In this document: positions 33,361 through 42,192 of the stretch, in pieces | How positions within the stretch are numbered: position 1 is the first letter of the stretch | How the letters are laid out: each line of letters begins with the position of its first letter | NCBI RefSeq assembly: GCF_003432065.1 | Contig: NZ_QWDE01000002.1 | Coordinates: forward strand, 806,001 to 870,000 | Source of the DNA: Mucilaginibacter terrenus | GTDB taxonomy: Bacteria > Bacteroidota > Bacteroidia > Sphingobacteriales > Sphingobacteriaceae | Direction of reading: 5' to 3' | DNA length: 64,000 bases | The notes under the pieces: model-generated | The model's input: the letters and a program-made list of their open reading frames with translations, nothing else | The model's database searches: none | Told to the model about the DNA's origin: nothing | Position numbers and translations under genes: made by a program

Positions 33361-34161
33361 ATGAAGAAGAATCTTTCCTTGTTGATACTGCTGACCGTTA
33401 TCAGCACAAAGTTGTTTGCACAAGCACCTGCCGATGGTGCTTACTACACGTCGTTTGATGGAACGAGGATCTACTACGAGGTAAAAGGTGAAGGATTCCC
33501 TTTGGTGATGCTGCATGGCTTTACCAATAATGCACAAAGCTGGAAGAACGGACTACTCTACGGAAATTTGTTGAAGGAAGGATTTAAAGTGATCCTGCTG
33601 GATATGCGGGGTAATGGCCGGTCAGACAAGCCACATACGGATGCAGGCTATTCGCATGATGCAGAAGCTAAGGACGTAATAGGCCTGGTAACTAGCCTGG
33701 GCATCAAATCGTACGATGTAGTGGGTTACTCACGCGGATCTATCATCACCTCCCGCGTGATGGTGCTGGATAAACGGGTGCACAAAGCCGTGATGGGCGG
33801 TATGGGTGCCGATTATACTAACCCAAATTGGCAACGTCGGATACATGCATGGAAAGCTCTGGAAGGTGATACGACGTTGCATGATGTTGACGAGATGATG
33901 GCTTGGATACACAAGAATAACTTTGATAATGTTGCTTTGGCGTTGCAGCAAAAGTGGCAGCCCAGCACCAGTCCTAAAGAACTTTCGACGTTAAAAATAC
34001 CAGTGTTACTGATAGATGGAACAGAGGATAAAACCAACGGTGATGAAACCGTATTGCAGAAACTTATACCAAATTCTAAGCTGGCGCATGTACCGGGTGA
34101 TCACAACAGTGCAGGGAAAACTATACAGTTTTCTGATGCTATCATCTCCTTTTTGAAATAA
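33361..34161 (+). CDS. Secreted alpha/beta hydrolase
   Basis: 266 residues with a signal peptide (MKKNLSLLILLTVISTKLFAQ). The alpha/beta-hydrolase core shows the oxyanion HGFTNN, the strand DMRGNGRSDKP, the nucleophile elbow VVGYSRGS with an intact GxSxG, the acid region LLIDGTEDKT and the late His in HVPGDHNSAG. It is therefore probably catalytically competent, unlike the second hydrolase at 37064. It starts 8 bp after the GntP permease stop. The substrate is unknown; esterase or lactonase activity on sugar-acid lactones would fit the neighbour but is a guess. Confidence 0.88.
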   Translation: MKKNLSLLILLTVISTKLFAQAPADGAYYTSFDGTRIYYEVKGEGFPLVMLHGFTNNAQSWKNGLLYGNLLKEGFKVILLDMRGNGRSDKPHTDAGYSHDAEAKDVIGLVTSLGIKSYDVVGYSRGSIITSRVMVLDKRVHKAVMGGMGADYTNPNWQRRIHAWKALEGDTTLHDVDEMMAWIHKNNFDNVALALQQKWQPSTSPKELSTLKIPVLLIDGTEDKTNGDETVLQKLIPNSKLAHVPGDHNSAGKTIQFSDAIISFLK

Positions 34162-34253
34162 ATATTAAACTATCCGCGTTTTTAAGGCTCTTACAATGGT
34201 ATAAGCTTTACGGCTTAAGATTTGTATAAATAGTAACATTAGAAATTATCACT

Positions 34254-34562
34254 ATGAAAAAGATCCTGATATATGGCGGACTTGTTATGGCATTAACAAC
34301 TTCCATAAATTTAAAAGCCGACGCGCAAATAAGTAAACAAGGTAAAGGTGCCATTATAGGTGGTGCCGGTGGCGCTGTAGCCGGTGGTTTAATTGGCCAT
34401 GGCGTAAAGGGCGCCGTAATTGGCGGTGCACTGGGTGCAGGTGGCGGTTACATTATTGGTAACGAGGCGCGCAAACGTGAAGAAAAGAGAAAACGTGCTG
34501 CTTACCTGGAACGCCGCAGGGCATGGAAAAGAGCACATCCTGGTAAGGCATATCCTTATTAA
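34254..34562 (+). CDS. Small secreted glycine-zipper protein
   Basis: 102 residues. A signal peptide (MKKILIYGGLVMALTTSINLKADAQ) precedes a textbook glycine zipper: KGAIIGGAGGAVAGGLIGHGVKGAVIGGALGAGGGYIIG, with small residues every third or fourth position. The tail is strongly basic (RKREEKRKRAAYLERRRAWKRAHPGK). Such proteins (YMGG-like) insert into or associate with the outer membrane and often respond to stress; this role is inference. The promoter region shares the 15-mer TAAGCTTTACGGCTT with the region upstream of the SDR/PspC genes. A strong terminator follows. Confidence 0.82.
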   Translation: MKKILIYGGLVMALTTSINLKADAQISKQGKGAIIGGAGGAVAGGLIGHGVKGAVIGGALGAGGGYIIGNEARKREEKRKRAAYLERRRAWKRAHPGKAYPY

Positions 34563-34585
34563 TCAATAAAGGTACTATAAGAAAG

Positions 34586-34610
34586 CCGCGGCATTGCCCG
34601 CGGTTTTTTT
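34586..34610 (+). terminator. Intrinsic terminator after the glycine-zipper gene
   Basis: CCGCGG-CATTGC-CCGCGG (perfect 6-bp GC stem) followed by seven T residues, starting 24 bp after the stop codon. Confidence 0.9.
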
Positions 34611-34633
34611 GTTTAATAATATTTGTTGAAGAG

Positions 34634-36487
34634 CTAATTAACAGGAAGTGTAAAATAAAATCTTGAACCTTTACCCTCAACGCTTTCCACTCCTATAGTT
34701 CCCTTGTGGAGTTCAATAATTTCTGCCGAGAGGTACAATCCTATCCCAAAGCCAGAGAACCCTTTGGTACTCTCATCCTCTACGCGGTAAAATCGCTGAA
34801 ATATATATTGCTGGTCTACTGTTTTTATACCAATGCCTTTATCATACACGTCTACCCGTACGTGGTCGTAAAATCTTGTTACTGTCACTGTTACCTCAGT
34901 TTCCTTTGGTGAATATTTGATAGCGTTGCCAATTAGGTTATTTACCACCTGGCTTATTTTCTCCGGATCGGCATGTAACATCAATGGTTCTCCCAGCTCA
35001 AACGTAATATGATGGTTTTGGGCAATTGGCCGGTTTTCGGCACAAACTTCCTCAACTACCTGCACCAGATCAAAATCTTGTTTTTGCAACCGTAGTTTAC
35101 CTGCTTCCAGTTTAGATAGGTCCAGAAAGCCATAGATTAGATTGGTCATCCTGTTTATCTGGCTTTCTGCTTTTTTCAGCGCATTAGTAAAAAAGCTGTC
35201 ACCCGTGCGCGCCGAAGCAGCCAGCAGGAGCTGTATGTAGGCCTTTAAAGATGTAAGCGGCGTTTTAAGCTCATGACTAGCCATCGCAATAAAATCGTTC
35301 TTGCGTATCTCATTTCGCTTATTTTCGGTGATGTCCAATACAGTTCCAATAAACCTAACAGGTACGTCATGCTCATTAAAGTATACTTTACCCTTAGCCC
35401 TTACCCAGCGTAATCTGTTATCTTTGGCAATGGTACGGTACTCAACATCGTAGTCTCCGTTGGTAAGTTCACGCTCAAACGCAAGTTTTACCGCTTGATC
35501 TGTTTTCTCGCGGTCATCCGGGTGCAATCCTTTTAAAAAAGCATTGTCGTAAGTTACAGGTACATCTTCACCAAGGCCGAATAACTCGCGGCAGCGTTTA
35601 TCCCATACCATGCTGCCATTTACCAGGTCCATATCAAAGGTGCCCAGCTCGGCCGATTGTATGGCTAACCTCAGCGTTTCTTCGTTTTTTGTAAGCTCGT
35701 TAAGTATGTGCTTTTGTTCGGTAATATCCATTAAGGTACCCAGCATCCGCAATGGCACACTAGCGTCGCTATAAACTATTTTGCCCGTGGTGCGTATCCA
35801 GTGTATAGTTGAGTCGGGCCAAACCACCCGCGCCTCGTAATAATACAAGCCTGTTTGCAGGGCTGTATCAAAAGCTTTTATTACTATCGGCAAATCGGCA
35901 GGGACTATCATGTTCCGAAGGTCCTGATGGCTCACGGCTTCTTTACTGCTTAGCCCGAATATTTCTGACAAGCGTGGGGAGTGTATGATAGCTCCGCTTT
36001 GCAGGTCCAGGTCAAACGTGCCTAGTCCGGTTGCTTCGGTGGCAAGGCGCAAGCGTTCTTCTGCGTCTTCCAGTTTTTTACGGGCATAAACCTGCTCGCT
36101 CACATCGGTGGCAGTCACCATTATGCCGGTGATCAGCCCTACATCATCTCGAACGGGTTGATAAACAAAGTTGAAGTATAGAAGGGCTAGCTTTCCCTCC
36201 CTTGTTAGGTTTACCTCGGCTTCGTAACCGTAATATGCCTCACCGGTGCGGTAAACATTGCTTAAAAGCCCAAGGTAGGGCTGTCCTATTATCTCTGGTA
36301 ATCCCTCGGCTAGTGGCAACCCAATAACGCTTTCGTCTTTATCCCAAATGGCAAGCAAAGCTGCGTTAGCCGATTGAATGACAAAGTCTTCCCCTGTTAA
36401 CACCCCGATAGCTACGGGTGACTGGGCAATAAGCTGCTGAAAGCTATGCCTGTCAAAATTGACGGGTGAATTAGGGTTTTGCTGCAC
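34634..36487 (-). CDS. Soluble triple-PAS sensor histidine kinase
   Basis: 617 residues beginning with GTG (no nearby ATG). There are three PAS/PAC modules, about 15-130, 145-258 and 272-388, each ending in a (G)TVxDITE/TATDVSE-type PAC. A HisKA domain follows with phospho-acceptor His405 in AMASHELKTPLTSL, then a HATPase with N-box LIGNAIKYS and G-boxes DKGIGI and FGIGLYLS. No membrane segment is visible, so it should sense a cytoplasmic cue. It is divergent from a single-domain response regulator at 36671, which may be its partner because the kinase has no receiver of its own. Confidence 0.93.
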   Translation of the reverse strand: MQQNPNSPVNFDRHSFQQLIAQSPVAIGVLTGEDFVIQSANAALLAIWDKDESVIGLPLAEGLPEIIGQPYLGLLSNVYRTGEAYYGYEAEVNLTREGKLALLYFNFVYQPVRDDVGLITGIMVTATDVSEQVYARKKLEDAEERLRLATEATGLGTFDLDLQSGAIIHSPRLSEIFGLSSKEAVSHQDLRNMIVPADLPIVIKAFDTALQTGLYYYEARVVWPDSTIHWIRTTGKIVYSDASVPLRMLGTLMDITEQKHILNELTKNEETLRLAIQSAELGTFDMDLVNGSMVWDKRCRELFGLGEDVPVTYDNAFLKGLHPDDREKTDQAVKLAFERELTNGDYDVEYRTIAKDNRLRWVRAKGKVYFNEHDVPVRFIGTVLDITENKRNEIRKNDFIAMASHELKTPLTSLKAYIQLLLAASARTGDSFFTNALKKAESQINRMTNLIYGFLDLSKLEAGKLRLQKQDFDLVQVVEEVCAENRPIAQNHHITFELGEPLMLHADPEKISQVVNNLIGNAIKYSPKETEVTVTVTRFYDHVRVDVYDKGIGIKTVDQQYIFQRFYRVEDESTKGFSGFGIGLYLSAEIIELHKGTIGVESVEGKGSRFYFTLPVN

Positions 36488-36670
36488 AGTTTAAATTATA
36501 ACAATAATAATACAAATTCCTGGGAAAATTCGGGAGGCCATATTTATTATTTTAAATTATTGTGGTATTTTTGCCCAGCAATTCAATAGTACCCAAGCCC
36601 TGTCCCTTCTTCTAATTTTTTTGTTTATTTGTATATAGTTTTTCTTTTCGGCTTTTGGTAGTTATTATTT

Positions 36671-37033
36671 ATGGTTAAACGTATTTTGGTGCTGGATGAT
36701 AACCAGGACATACTCGATATAGTGCATGAAACCCTCACTTACGAAAATTTTGAGGTTAAAAGTGTAAGCGAGGGGGACGATGTAATGCCACTTGTAGAGG
36801 AGTTTGCACCGGACCTAGTGATACTTGATTACCGTGTTGCTGGTACCAACGGCGGTGAAATTTGCCGCAACATTAAAACCAACCCTAAATACAGCAATGT
36901 GCCGGTTATCCTTTTTTCAGCATACATTAACCGCAATGCCGAACTGATGGCTTATGGCTGCGACGCGGTGATAAGCAAGCCTTTTGACCTTACCGAGCTT
37001 GTTGAAAAAGTAAACGCACTGATAAACTCCTGA
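36671..37033 (+). CDS. Single-domain response regulator
   Basis: This 120-residue receiver domain alone has acidic residues in LVLDDNQD, phospho-acceptor Asp53 in LVILDYRVAGTNG and the conserved Lys in AVISKPFDLTEL. With no output domain it should act by protein contact or in a phosphorelay. It is divergent from the triple-PAS kinase, with 183 bp of AT-rich sequence between them holding TATTTTTG (36566-36573, a -7-like word), which makes it a likely partner of that kinase. Confidence 0.92.
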   Translation: MVKRILVLDDNQDILDIVHETLTYENFEVKSVSEGDDVMPLVEEFAPDLVILDYRVAGTNGGEICRNIKTNPKYSNVPVILFSAYINRNAELMAYGCDAVISKPFDLTELVEKVNALINS

Positions 37034-37063
37034 AATTAAATACGGATAAGCGCTTGTCTATTG

Positions 37064-38092
37064 ATGATCTGCAGATACTTATCGATATTCCTCTTCTTCT
37101 CACTGTTTTACAATAGTATTGCTACAGCTCAGCCGCAATACACCACCACTGATTACCTCGTTCAAAACGGCGACTTGCAATTGCAGGTGCGTAAAGTTAC
37201 CGAGAACCTTTACTCGTCCCGCAGGAAGATACCTTTACTGCTGGTACACGGTGGTACGGGCGCGCTTACATCCTTTGATCTGGATGTAGCTGATGCTTCG
37301 TTCGCGCAATCGCTTGCTGATGCAGGCTTTACGGTTTACCTCATGAACGTACGAGGATGGGAACGTTCTACCGCACCTGTATACGATCTTGCTGATACCA
37401 GCCTTGTAGCGGGTTCCTGCCAGGAAGCTGCTGCCGATATTGATGCCGTAGTAAGTTCGATCCTAAAGGATGCACCTCAAAGTAAGGTAAATCTCTTCGG
37501 CTGGGCAGCAGGCGGGCATTGGGCATCGTATTATGCTACGTTGCATCCGGAGAAGATATCGCACCTGGTTGTTCTGAATAGCTTGTACGGCGTTAAAGCG
37601 CCATGGAGTTTTAATGGGGCCTTTGCCGACCTTGAAGATTCATTAAAGTTTAACAACAGCATACCCGCAATGCGGCAGTCAGACGAGCAGGGAATGCTAA
37701 ACGTTTGGAAAACCGAAGCGGAAAGCGGCGCGCCTACGCCCGCTGATTCAGTTATAATGAAGACCTTCGTCAGTCGCTCTGTGAGTTTTAACAGTGAACA
37801 CTTACTTAAGGTACCGGGTGGTTTTCGAAAGGAAAGCTTTTATATGGCTAACGGCCGCAAATATTGGGACGCAAAGGACATCAGCGTACCAATCCTCCTG
37901 ATCCGCGGGGAGCATGATTTTTGGTCGAGGCCGACAGATATTGATACTTATTTTAATGAGTTGCCGGCTGGCATAGTTAAGAAGAAAGTAGTTGTACCAG
38001 GCGCCGGGCATTTTGTGTTTCTGGATGTTAAAGGTTCAGGCCGGCGAACGCTGGTTATCGCCATTAATAATTTTATTAAGAAGAACTTATAG
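37064..38092 (+). CDS. Secreted alpha/beta-hydrolase-fold protein lacking the nucleophilic Ser
   Basis: About 342 residues from the ATG at 37064, one codon after a TTG. A signal peptide (MICRYLSIFLFFSLFYNSIATAQ) leads into an alpha/beta-hydrolase fold with HGGTGA, an LMNVRGWERS loop, the acid strand LLIRGEHDFWS and the late His motif VPGAGHFVF. At the nucleophile elbow the sequence is LFGWAAGGHW, so the GxSxG serine is replaced by Ala148. The Asp and His positions are kept. Either the enzyme is inactive and now binds a ligand or partner, or catalysis is unusual. It lies 27 bp after the response regulator. Confidence 0.85.
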   Translation: MICRYLSIFLFFSLFYNSIATAQPQYTTTDYLVQNGDLQLQVRKVTENLYSSRRKIPLLLVHGGTGALTSFDLDVADASFAQSLADAGFTVYLMNVRGWERSTAPVYDLADTSLVAGSCQEAAADIDAVVSSILKDAPQSKVNLFGWAAGGHWASYYATLHPEKISHLVVLNSLYGVKAPWSFNGAFADLEDSLKFNNSIPAMRQSDEQGMLNVWKTEAESGAPTPADSVIMKTFVSRSVSFNSEHLLKVPGGFRKESFYMANGRKYWDAKDISVPILLIRGEHDFWSRPTDIDTYFNELPAGIVKKKVVVPGAGHFVFLDVKGSGRRTLVIAINNFIKKNL

Positions 38093-38100
38093 GCACATAA

Positions 38101-38131
38101 AAAAGCCGCTCCGGATAACGGAGCGGCTTTT
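38101..38131. terminator. Bidirectional terminator between the hydrolase gene and dnaK
   Basis: AAAAGCCGCTCCG-GATAA-CGGAGCGGCTTTT is a 13-bp perfect stem with A and T tracts on either side, located between two convergent genes. Confidence 0.92.
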
Positions 38132-38155
38132 GCTGATATATATAGAGTTCGCAGA

Positions 38156-40060
38156 TTATTTAACTTCTTCGAAGTCAACATCTGTTACGTTATCGGCATT
38201 GTTCTCTGCCGCACCACCTGCATTACCGGCATCAGCGCCTGGTTGCTGGCCTGCTTCTGCAGATGCCTTGTACATATCCTCGCTTGCAGCAGTCCATGCG
38301 GTGTTCAATTCAGCTTGTGCTGTTTCAATTTCTGCAAGGTTTTTAGCGCTGTAAGCAGCTTTCAATTTTTCAAGGCCCGACTCGATAGGTGCTTTTTTGT
38401 CAGCAGGTATCTTATCACCGTATTCTTTCAGCTGCTTTTCAGTGCTAAAGATCAGGGCATCGGCAGAGTTCAGTTTTTCAACTTCCTCTTTAGCTTTACG
38501 GTCAGCATCAGCGTTAGCTTCAGCTTCGTCCTTCATTTTCTTGATCTCGGCATCAGTTAAGCCCGAAGAAGCTTCGATACGGATCTTCTGCTCTTTACCG
38601 GTTGCTTTATCCTTAGCAGATACATGCAATATACCGTTGGCGTCAATATCGAAAGTAACCTCGATCTGTGGTACGCCGCGAGGTGCCGGTGGTATACCGT
38701 CCAGGTGGAAACGGCCTATGGTGCGGTTGCCCGATGCCATCGGGCGCTCGCCCTGTAATATGTGGATCTCTACAGATGGCTGGCTGTCACTGGCAGTAGA
38801 GAAGGTTTCTGATTTCTTGGTAGGGATAGTTGTGTTAGACTCGATCAGTTTGGTCATTACACCGCCCATGGTCTCGATACCTAATGATAGCGGGGTAACG
38901 TCTAACAATAACACGTCCTTAACTTCACCTGTAAACACACCACCTTGTATAGCAGCACCAATAGCTACCACTTCGTCAGGGTTAACACCTTTTGATGGTG
39001 CTTTGCCAAAGAATTTCTGTACGGCATCCTGTATAGCAGGGATACGGGTAGAACCACCCACCAAAATAACTTCGTCGATATCTGAAGTGCTGTAACCTGC
39101 ATTTTTCAAAGCGGTACGGCAAGGCTCAATAGTACGTTTGATCAGGCTGTCGGCCAGTTGCTCAAATTTAGCACGGCTTAAAGTTTTAACCAAGTGCTTA
39201 GGGCCTTCGGCACCAGCGCTGATGTATGGCAGGTTGATCTCTGTTTGGGTAGAGCTTGATAACTCAATCTTAGCTTTCTCAGCAGACTCTTTCAAACGTT
39301 GTAAAGCCATAGGGTCTTTACGCAGGTCAATACCTTCGTCGTTCTTAAACTCATCTGCCAGCCAGTCAATAATTACCTGGTCAAAGTCGTCACCACCTAA
39401 GTGGGTATCACCATCGGTAGATTTTACTTCGAACACGCCATCGCCAAGTTCCAGTACAGATACGTCATGTGTACCACCACCGCAGTCAAACACGGCAATT
39501 TTCATGTCCTTGTGTGCTTTGTCCAAACCGTAGGCAAGGGCAGCAGCAGTAGGCTCGTTTATGATACGGCGTACTTTAAGGCCAGCAATTTCACCGGCTT
39601 CCTTAGTTGCCTGGCGCTGTGCATCGTTAAAGTAGGCAGGCACGGTAATAACCGCTTCTGTTACTTCGGTACCTAAAAAGTCTTCGGCAGTTTTTTTCAT
39701 TTTCTGCAGGATCATGGCCGAAATTTCCTGCGGAGTATATTTGCGGTCGCCAATTTCAACACGCGGAGTGTTGTTATCGCCCTTCACCACATTGTAAGGT
39801 ACACGCTCAGCTTCTTTAAGAACCTCGTTGTACTGGTTCCCCATAAAGCGTTTTACCGAATAGATAGTTTTGGTTGGGTTGGTGATAGCCTGGCGTTTTG
39901 CCGGATCGCCAACTTTACGTTCGCCATCGTTAACAAAAGCTACTACTGACGGCGTAGTACGTTTACCTTCGCTGTTTGCTATAACTACAGGTTCATTACC
40001 CTCCATTACGGCAACGCAGGAGTTGGTTGTTCCTAAGTCGATTCCAATTATTTTAGACAT
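38156..40060 (-). CDS. dnaK: Molecular chaperone DnaK (Hsp70)
   Basis: 634 residues, full length. The ATPase domain opens with [17 protein letters not shown] and carries the phosphate loop [19 protein letters not shown] and [17 protein letters not shown]. The linker and substrate-binding domain follow ([51 protein letters not shown]), and the C-terminus ends in the typical acidic [10 protein letters not shown]. It is monocistronic here, with no grpE or dnaJ beside it. A perfect 8-bp inverted repeat lies 39-62 bp upstream of the start; no CIRCE (TTAGCACTC dyad) is present. Confidence 0.99.
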   Translation of the reverse strand: MSKIIGIDLGTTNSCVAVMEGNEPVVIANSEGKRTTPSVVAFVNDGERKVGDPAKRQAITNPTKTIYSVKRFMGNQYNEVLKEAERVPYNVVKGDNNTPRVEIGDRKYTPQEISAMILQKMKKTAEDFLGTEVTEAVITVPAYFNDAQRQATKEAGEIAGLKVRRIINEPTAAALAYGLDKAHKDMKIAVFDCGGGTHDVSVLELGDGVFEVKSTDGDTHLGGDDFDQVIIDWLADEFKNDEGIDLRKDPMALQRLKESAEKAKIELSSSTQTEINLPYISAGAEGPKHLVKTLSRAKFEQLADSLIKRTIEPCRTALKNAGYSTSDIDEVILVGGSTRIPAIQDAVQKFFGKAPSKGVNPDEVVAIGAAIQGGVFTGEVKDVLLLDVTPLSLGIETMGGVMTKLIESNTTIPTKKSETFSTASDSQPSVEIHILQGERPMASGNRTIGRFHLDGIPPAPRGVPQIEVTFDIDANGILHVSAKDKATGKEQKIRIEASSGLTDAEIKKMKDEAEANADADRKAKEEVEKLNSADALIFSTEKQLKEYGDKIPADKKAPIESGLEKLKAAYSAKNLAEIETAQAELNTAWTAASEDMYKASAEAGQQPGADAGNAGGAAENNADNVTDVDFEEVK

Positions 40061-40098
40061 ATGATATGATTGATTTATTAGTAATTAAAGTTTTGCTT

Positions 40099-40122
40099 AC
40101 AACCCTATTTAACAAGGGTTGT
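40099..40122 (-). promoter_or_regulatory. Inverted repeat in the dnaK upstream region
   Basis: ACAACCCT-8 nt-AGGGTTGT, perfect arms, lies 39-62 bp upstream of the dnaK start. Read in the dnaK direction, TAGGGTTG resembles the -7 word TAnnTTTG and overlaps one arm, so the dyad could be an operator or a leader hairpin. The rest of the 302-bp gap to the GH51 gene (40061-40362) holds only this site and the GH51 control region. Confidence 0.4.
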
Positions 40123-40300
40123 GCCAATATGTATTTGGCAGTAAAATGGGGTTTGGCGTGGCAGATAACGACCAATGCGGCAGGGGTGATTACTTTGTGG
40201 TGACAGGTTGGCAGAATGCAAGAGCGATATTAAGCCACAACATACTGATAGCTCGTTAACGACAACCAGATTAATAAAGAGCATCATTTAATAAAATTTA

Positions 40301-40331
40301 TTTGTGGCTATTAAAATTTCTCTTACATTTA
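40301..40331 (+). promoter_or_regulatory. Promoter of the GH51 arabinofuranosidase gene
   Basis: TTTG (40301-40304), exactly 19 bp, then TACATTTA (40324-40331). This fits the Bacteroidota sigma-factor consensus TTTG-N19-TAnnTTTG with a single mismatch, and is the best promoter match I found in the window. Confidence 0.6.
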
Positions 40332-40356
40332 TAACTGTAATATATACAGTTATAAA
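40328..40356 (+). promoter_or_regulatory. 29-bp perfect palindrome overlapping the GH51 promoter (candidate operator)
   Basis: TTTATAACTGTA, a 5-nt spacer, then its exact complement TACAGTTATAAA. The left arm overlaps the -7 element and the palindrome covers the expected transcription start, ending 6 bp before the ATG. Position and symmetry are those of a repressor operator. A regulator responding to arabinose is a reasonable but untested guess. Confidence 0.65.
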
Positions 40357-40362
40357 CCTTTT

Positions 40363-41901
40363 ATGAGAAAATACCTTTTACTAACCCTCGTTTTTGCGCA
40401 ATTAAATGGGTTTGCGCAAAGCACCGGCAGTATTACCGTGAGCGGTAATACCGGCCAAACCATTAGCAAACACCTTTACGGGCAATTTGCCGAACACCTT
40501 GGCCGTGGCATTTACGACGGCTTTTGGGTGGACAAAAGCCTGCCTGTAAAAAAGCAAGGCCGCATTCGCCTGGATGTTGTTGAGGCTTTGAAGCGCATTA
40601 AAATACCTAACCTGAGATGGCCCGGTGGCTGTTTTGCCGACGAGTACCACTGGCGCGATGGTATTGGCCCGGCGGCAAACCGCCCGCGAATGGTAAACAG
40701 CAATTGGGGCGGCATTACCGAGGACAATAGCTTTGGTACGCATGAGTTTCTGGAACTGTGCGGCCTCCTGGGTACCGAGCCTTACATTGCCGGCAATGTT
40801 GGCAGCGGAACCGTTGACGAGATGAGCAAGTGGATAGAGTACCTGAACAGCAACAGCACCAGCAGCGTTGTACAAATACGCAAACAAAATGGCCACCCTC
40901 AACCATTTAAAGTATCGTTTTGGGGCGTAGGTAACGAGAACTGGGGCTGCGGCGGCAACATGACTGCCGATTTCTATAGCGACCAGTATCGCCGGTATGC
41001 CTCTTTTGCTAAGGATTACCCGGGCGCGAGCCTGAAAAAGATAGCCAGCGGTGCCAATGCCGATGATTACAATTGGACAGAAACGCTGATGAAGAAAATA
41101 CCGCATGGCATGATGTGGGGCGTATCTATGCATTATTATACCATACCAACCGGCCATTGGGGCAAGAAGGGTTCGGCTACGAGCTTTACCGAAGACGAGT
41201 ACTTTAATACCATGAAGAACTGCCTTAAGATAGAAGAGCTGGTAACCAAGCACTCTGCTATTATGGATAAGTATGACCCGGAGAAGAAGGTTGCACTGGT
41301 AGTAGACGAGTGGGGGATATGGACTGACCCTGAACCTGGTACCGACCCGGGCTTTTTGTACCAGCAGAACAGCCTGCGCGATGCGCTTATTGCAGGTACT
41401 ACCTTAAATATTTTCAATAATCATTGCGACCGCGTTAAAATGGCCGAACTGGCGCAAACGGTAAATGTACTGCAGGCCCTTGTACTTACCGAAAAGGACA
41501 AGATGCTGCTTACCCCAACCTACTACATATTTGATATGTATAAGGTGCACCAGGATGCTGCTTACTTAAATATAAAGCTCAATTCTCCTGAATATACCGT
41601 AGCCGGTAAAAGCCTCCCCGCGGTAAACGCTTCGGCATCTCGCGACGCTGCCGGTAAAGTGCACATATCACTGGTAAACCTTGACCTTAGCAAGCCGGTT
41701 ACAATAAGTACCCAGTTAAAGGATATTAATTGGAGCAAGGTGAGCGGAACAATACTGACATCAGAAAACATTACAGACATTAACACCTTTAAACAACCCG
41801 GTAAAATACACTTGGCTGCCTTTAACGGAGCAAAAAAAGATGGCGATAAGCTATCCGTAACTTTGCCTGGTAAAAGTGTTGTTACCCTGGAACTGAACTA
41901 A
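40363..41901 (+). CDS. Secreted GH51 alpha-L-arabinofuranosidase
   Basis: 512 residues with a signal peptide (MRKYLLLTLVFAQLNGFAQ). It has a GH51 fold: QFAEHLGRGIYDG near the start, LRWPGGCFADEYHWRDGIG, the acid/base Glu192 in GVGNENWGCGG and the nucleophile Glu316 in LVVDEWGIW, followed by a C-terminal beta-domain (SASRDAAGKVHISLVNLDLSKPVTI). GH51 enzymes release alpha-L-arabinofuranose from arabinan and arabinoxylan side chains. It stands alone between its own palindrome-controlled promoter and a strong terminator. It complements the beta-L-arabinofuranosidase at 58470, which acts on the opposite anomer. Confidence 0.94.
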   Translation: MRKYLLLTLVFAQLNGFAQSTGSITVSGNTGQTISKHLYGQFAEHLGRGIYDGFWVDKSLPVKKQGRIRLDVVEALKRIKIPNLRWPGGCFADEYHWRDGIGPAANRPRMVNSNWGGITEDNSFGTHEFLELCGLLGTEPYIAGNVGSGTVDEMSKWIEYLNSNSTSSVVQIRKQNGHPQPFKVSFWGVGNENWGCGGNMTADFYSDQYRRYASFAKDYPGASLKKIASGANADDYNWTETLMKKIPHGMMWGVSMHYYTIPTGHWGKKGSATSFTEDEYFNTMKNCLKIEELVTKHSAIMDKYDPEKKVALVVDEWGIWTDPEPGTDPGFLYQQNSLRDALIAGTTLNIFNNHCDRVKMAELAQTVNVLQALVLTEKDKMLLTPTYYIFDMYKVHQDAAYLNIKLNSPEYTVAGKSLPAVNASASRDAAGKVHISLVNLDLSKPVTISTQLKDINWSKVSGTILTSENITDINTFKQPGKIHLAAFNGAKKDGDKLSVTLPGKSVVTLELN

Positions 41902-41921
41902 CCAGAGTATGTGTTTTAAAT

Positions 41922-41957
41922 AAAGAAAGCCGCCTAACAGGGCGGCTTTCTTTATTT
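41922..41957 (+). terminator. Intrinsic terminator after the GH51 gene
   Basis: AAAGAAAGCCGCC-TAACAG-GGCGGCTTTCTTT is a 13-bp perfect stem, 21 bp after the stop codon, ending in a T-rich tract. Confidence 0.92.
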
Positions 41958-42192
41958 AAAAACTAATGCAAACAGTATCAGCTGTTAATTGTGTGCTGGC
42001 ACCTACAACTGCATACAATTGTGTACGAATTACACAAGCAGGAAATTGCCTTATCCGACAATTAGGTACTGAGGGTTAAAAAGCAATTCTAATAAGGAAT
42101 AAAACTGTCGTTGGCATTGGCATTGCACCCGGTGTATGGGCAATTGGGAGCCTTTATTAAATGATCAACATCAACCAACCTCAATATACTAT

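Noticed and set aside
38397..39095. Long open frame antisense to dnaK (232 codons)
   Set aside because: It is the codon-bias shadow of a highly conserved gene; the opposite strand encodes complete DnaK, and the antisense product has no recognisable features.
40061..40362. CIRCE element or grpE/dnaJ companions for dnaK
   Set aside because: No TTAGCACTC-N9-GAGTGCTAA dyad is present and the neighbours are unrelated genes.
40402..41253. 283-codon frame antisense to the GH51 gene
   Set aside because: It lies wholly inside a gene with intact catalytic motifs; the product looks like translated noise.
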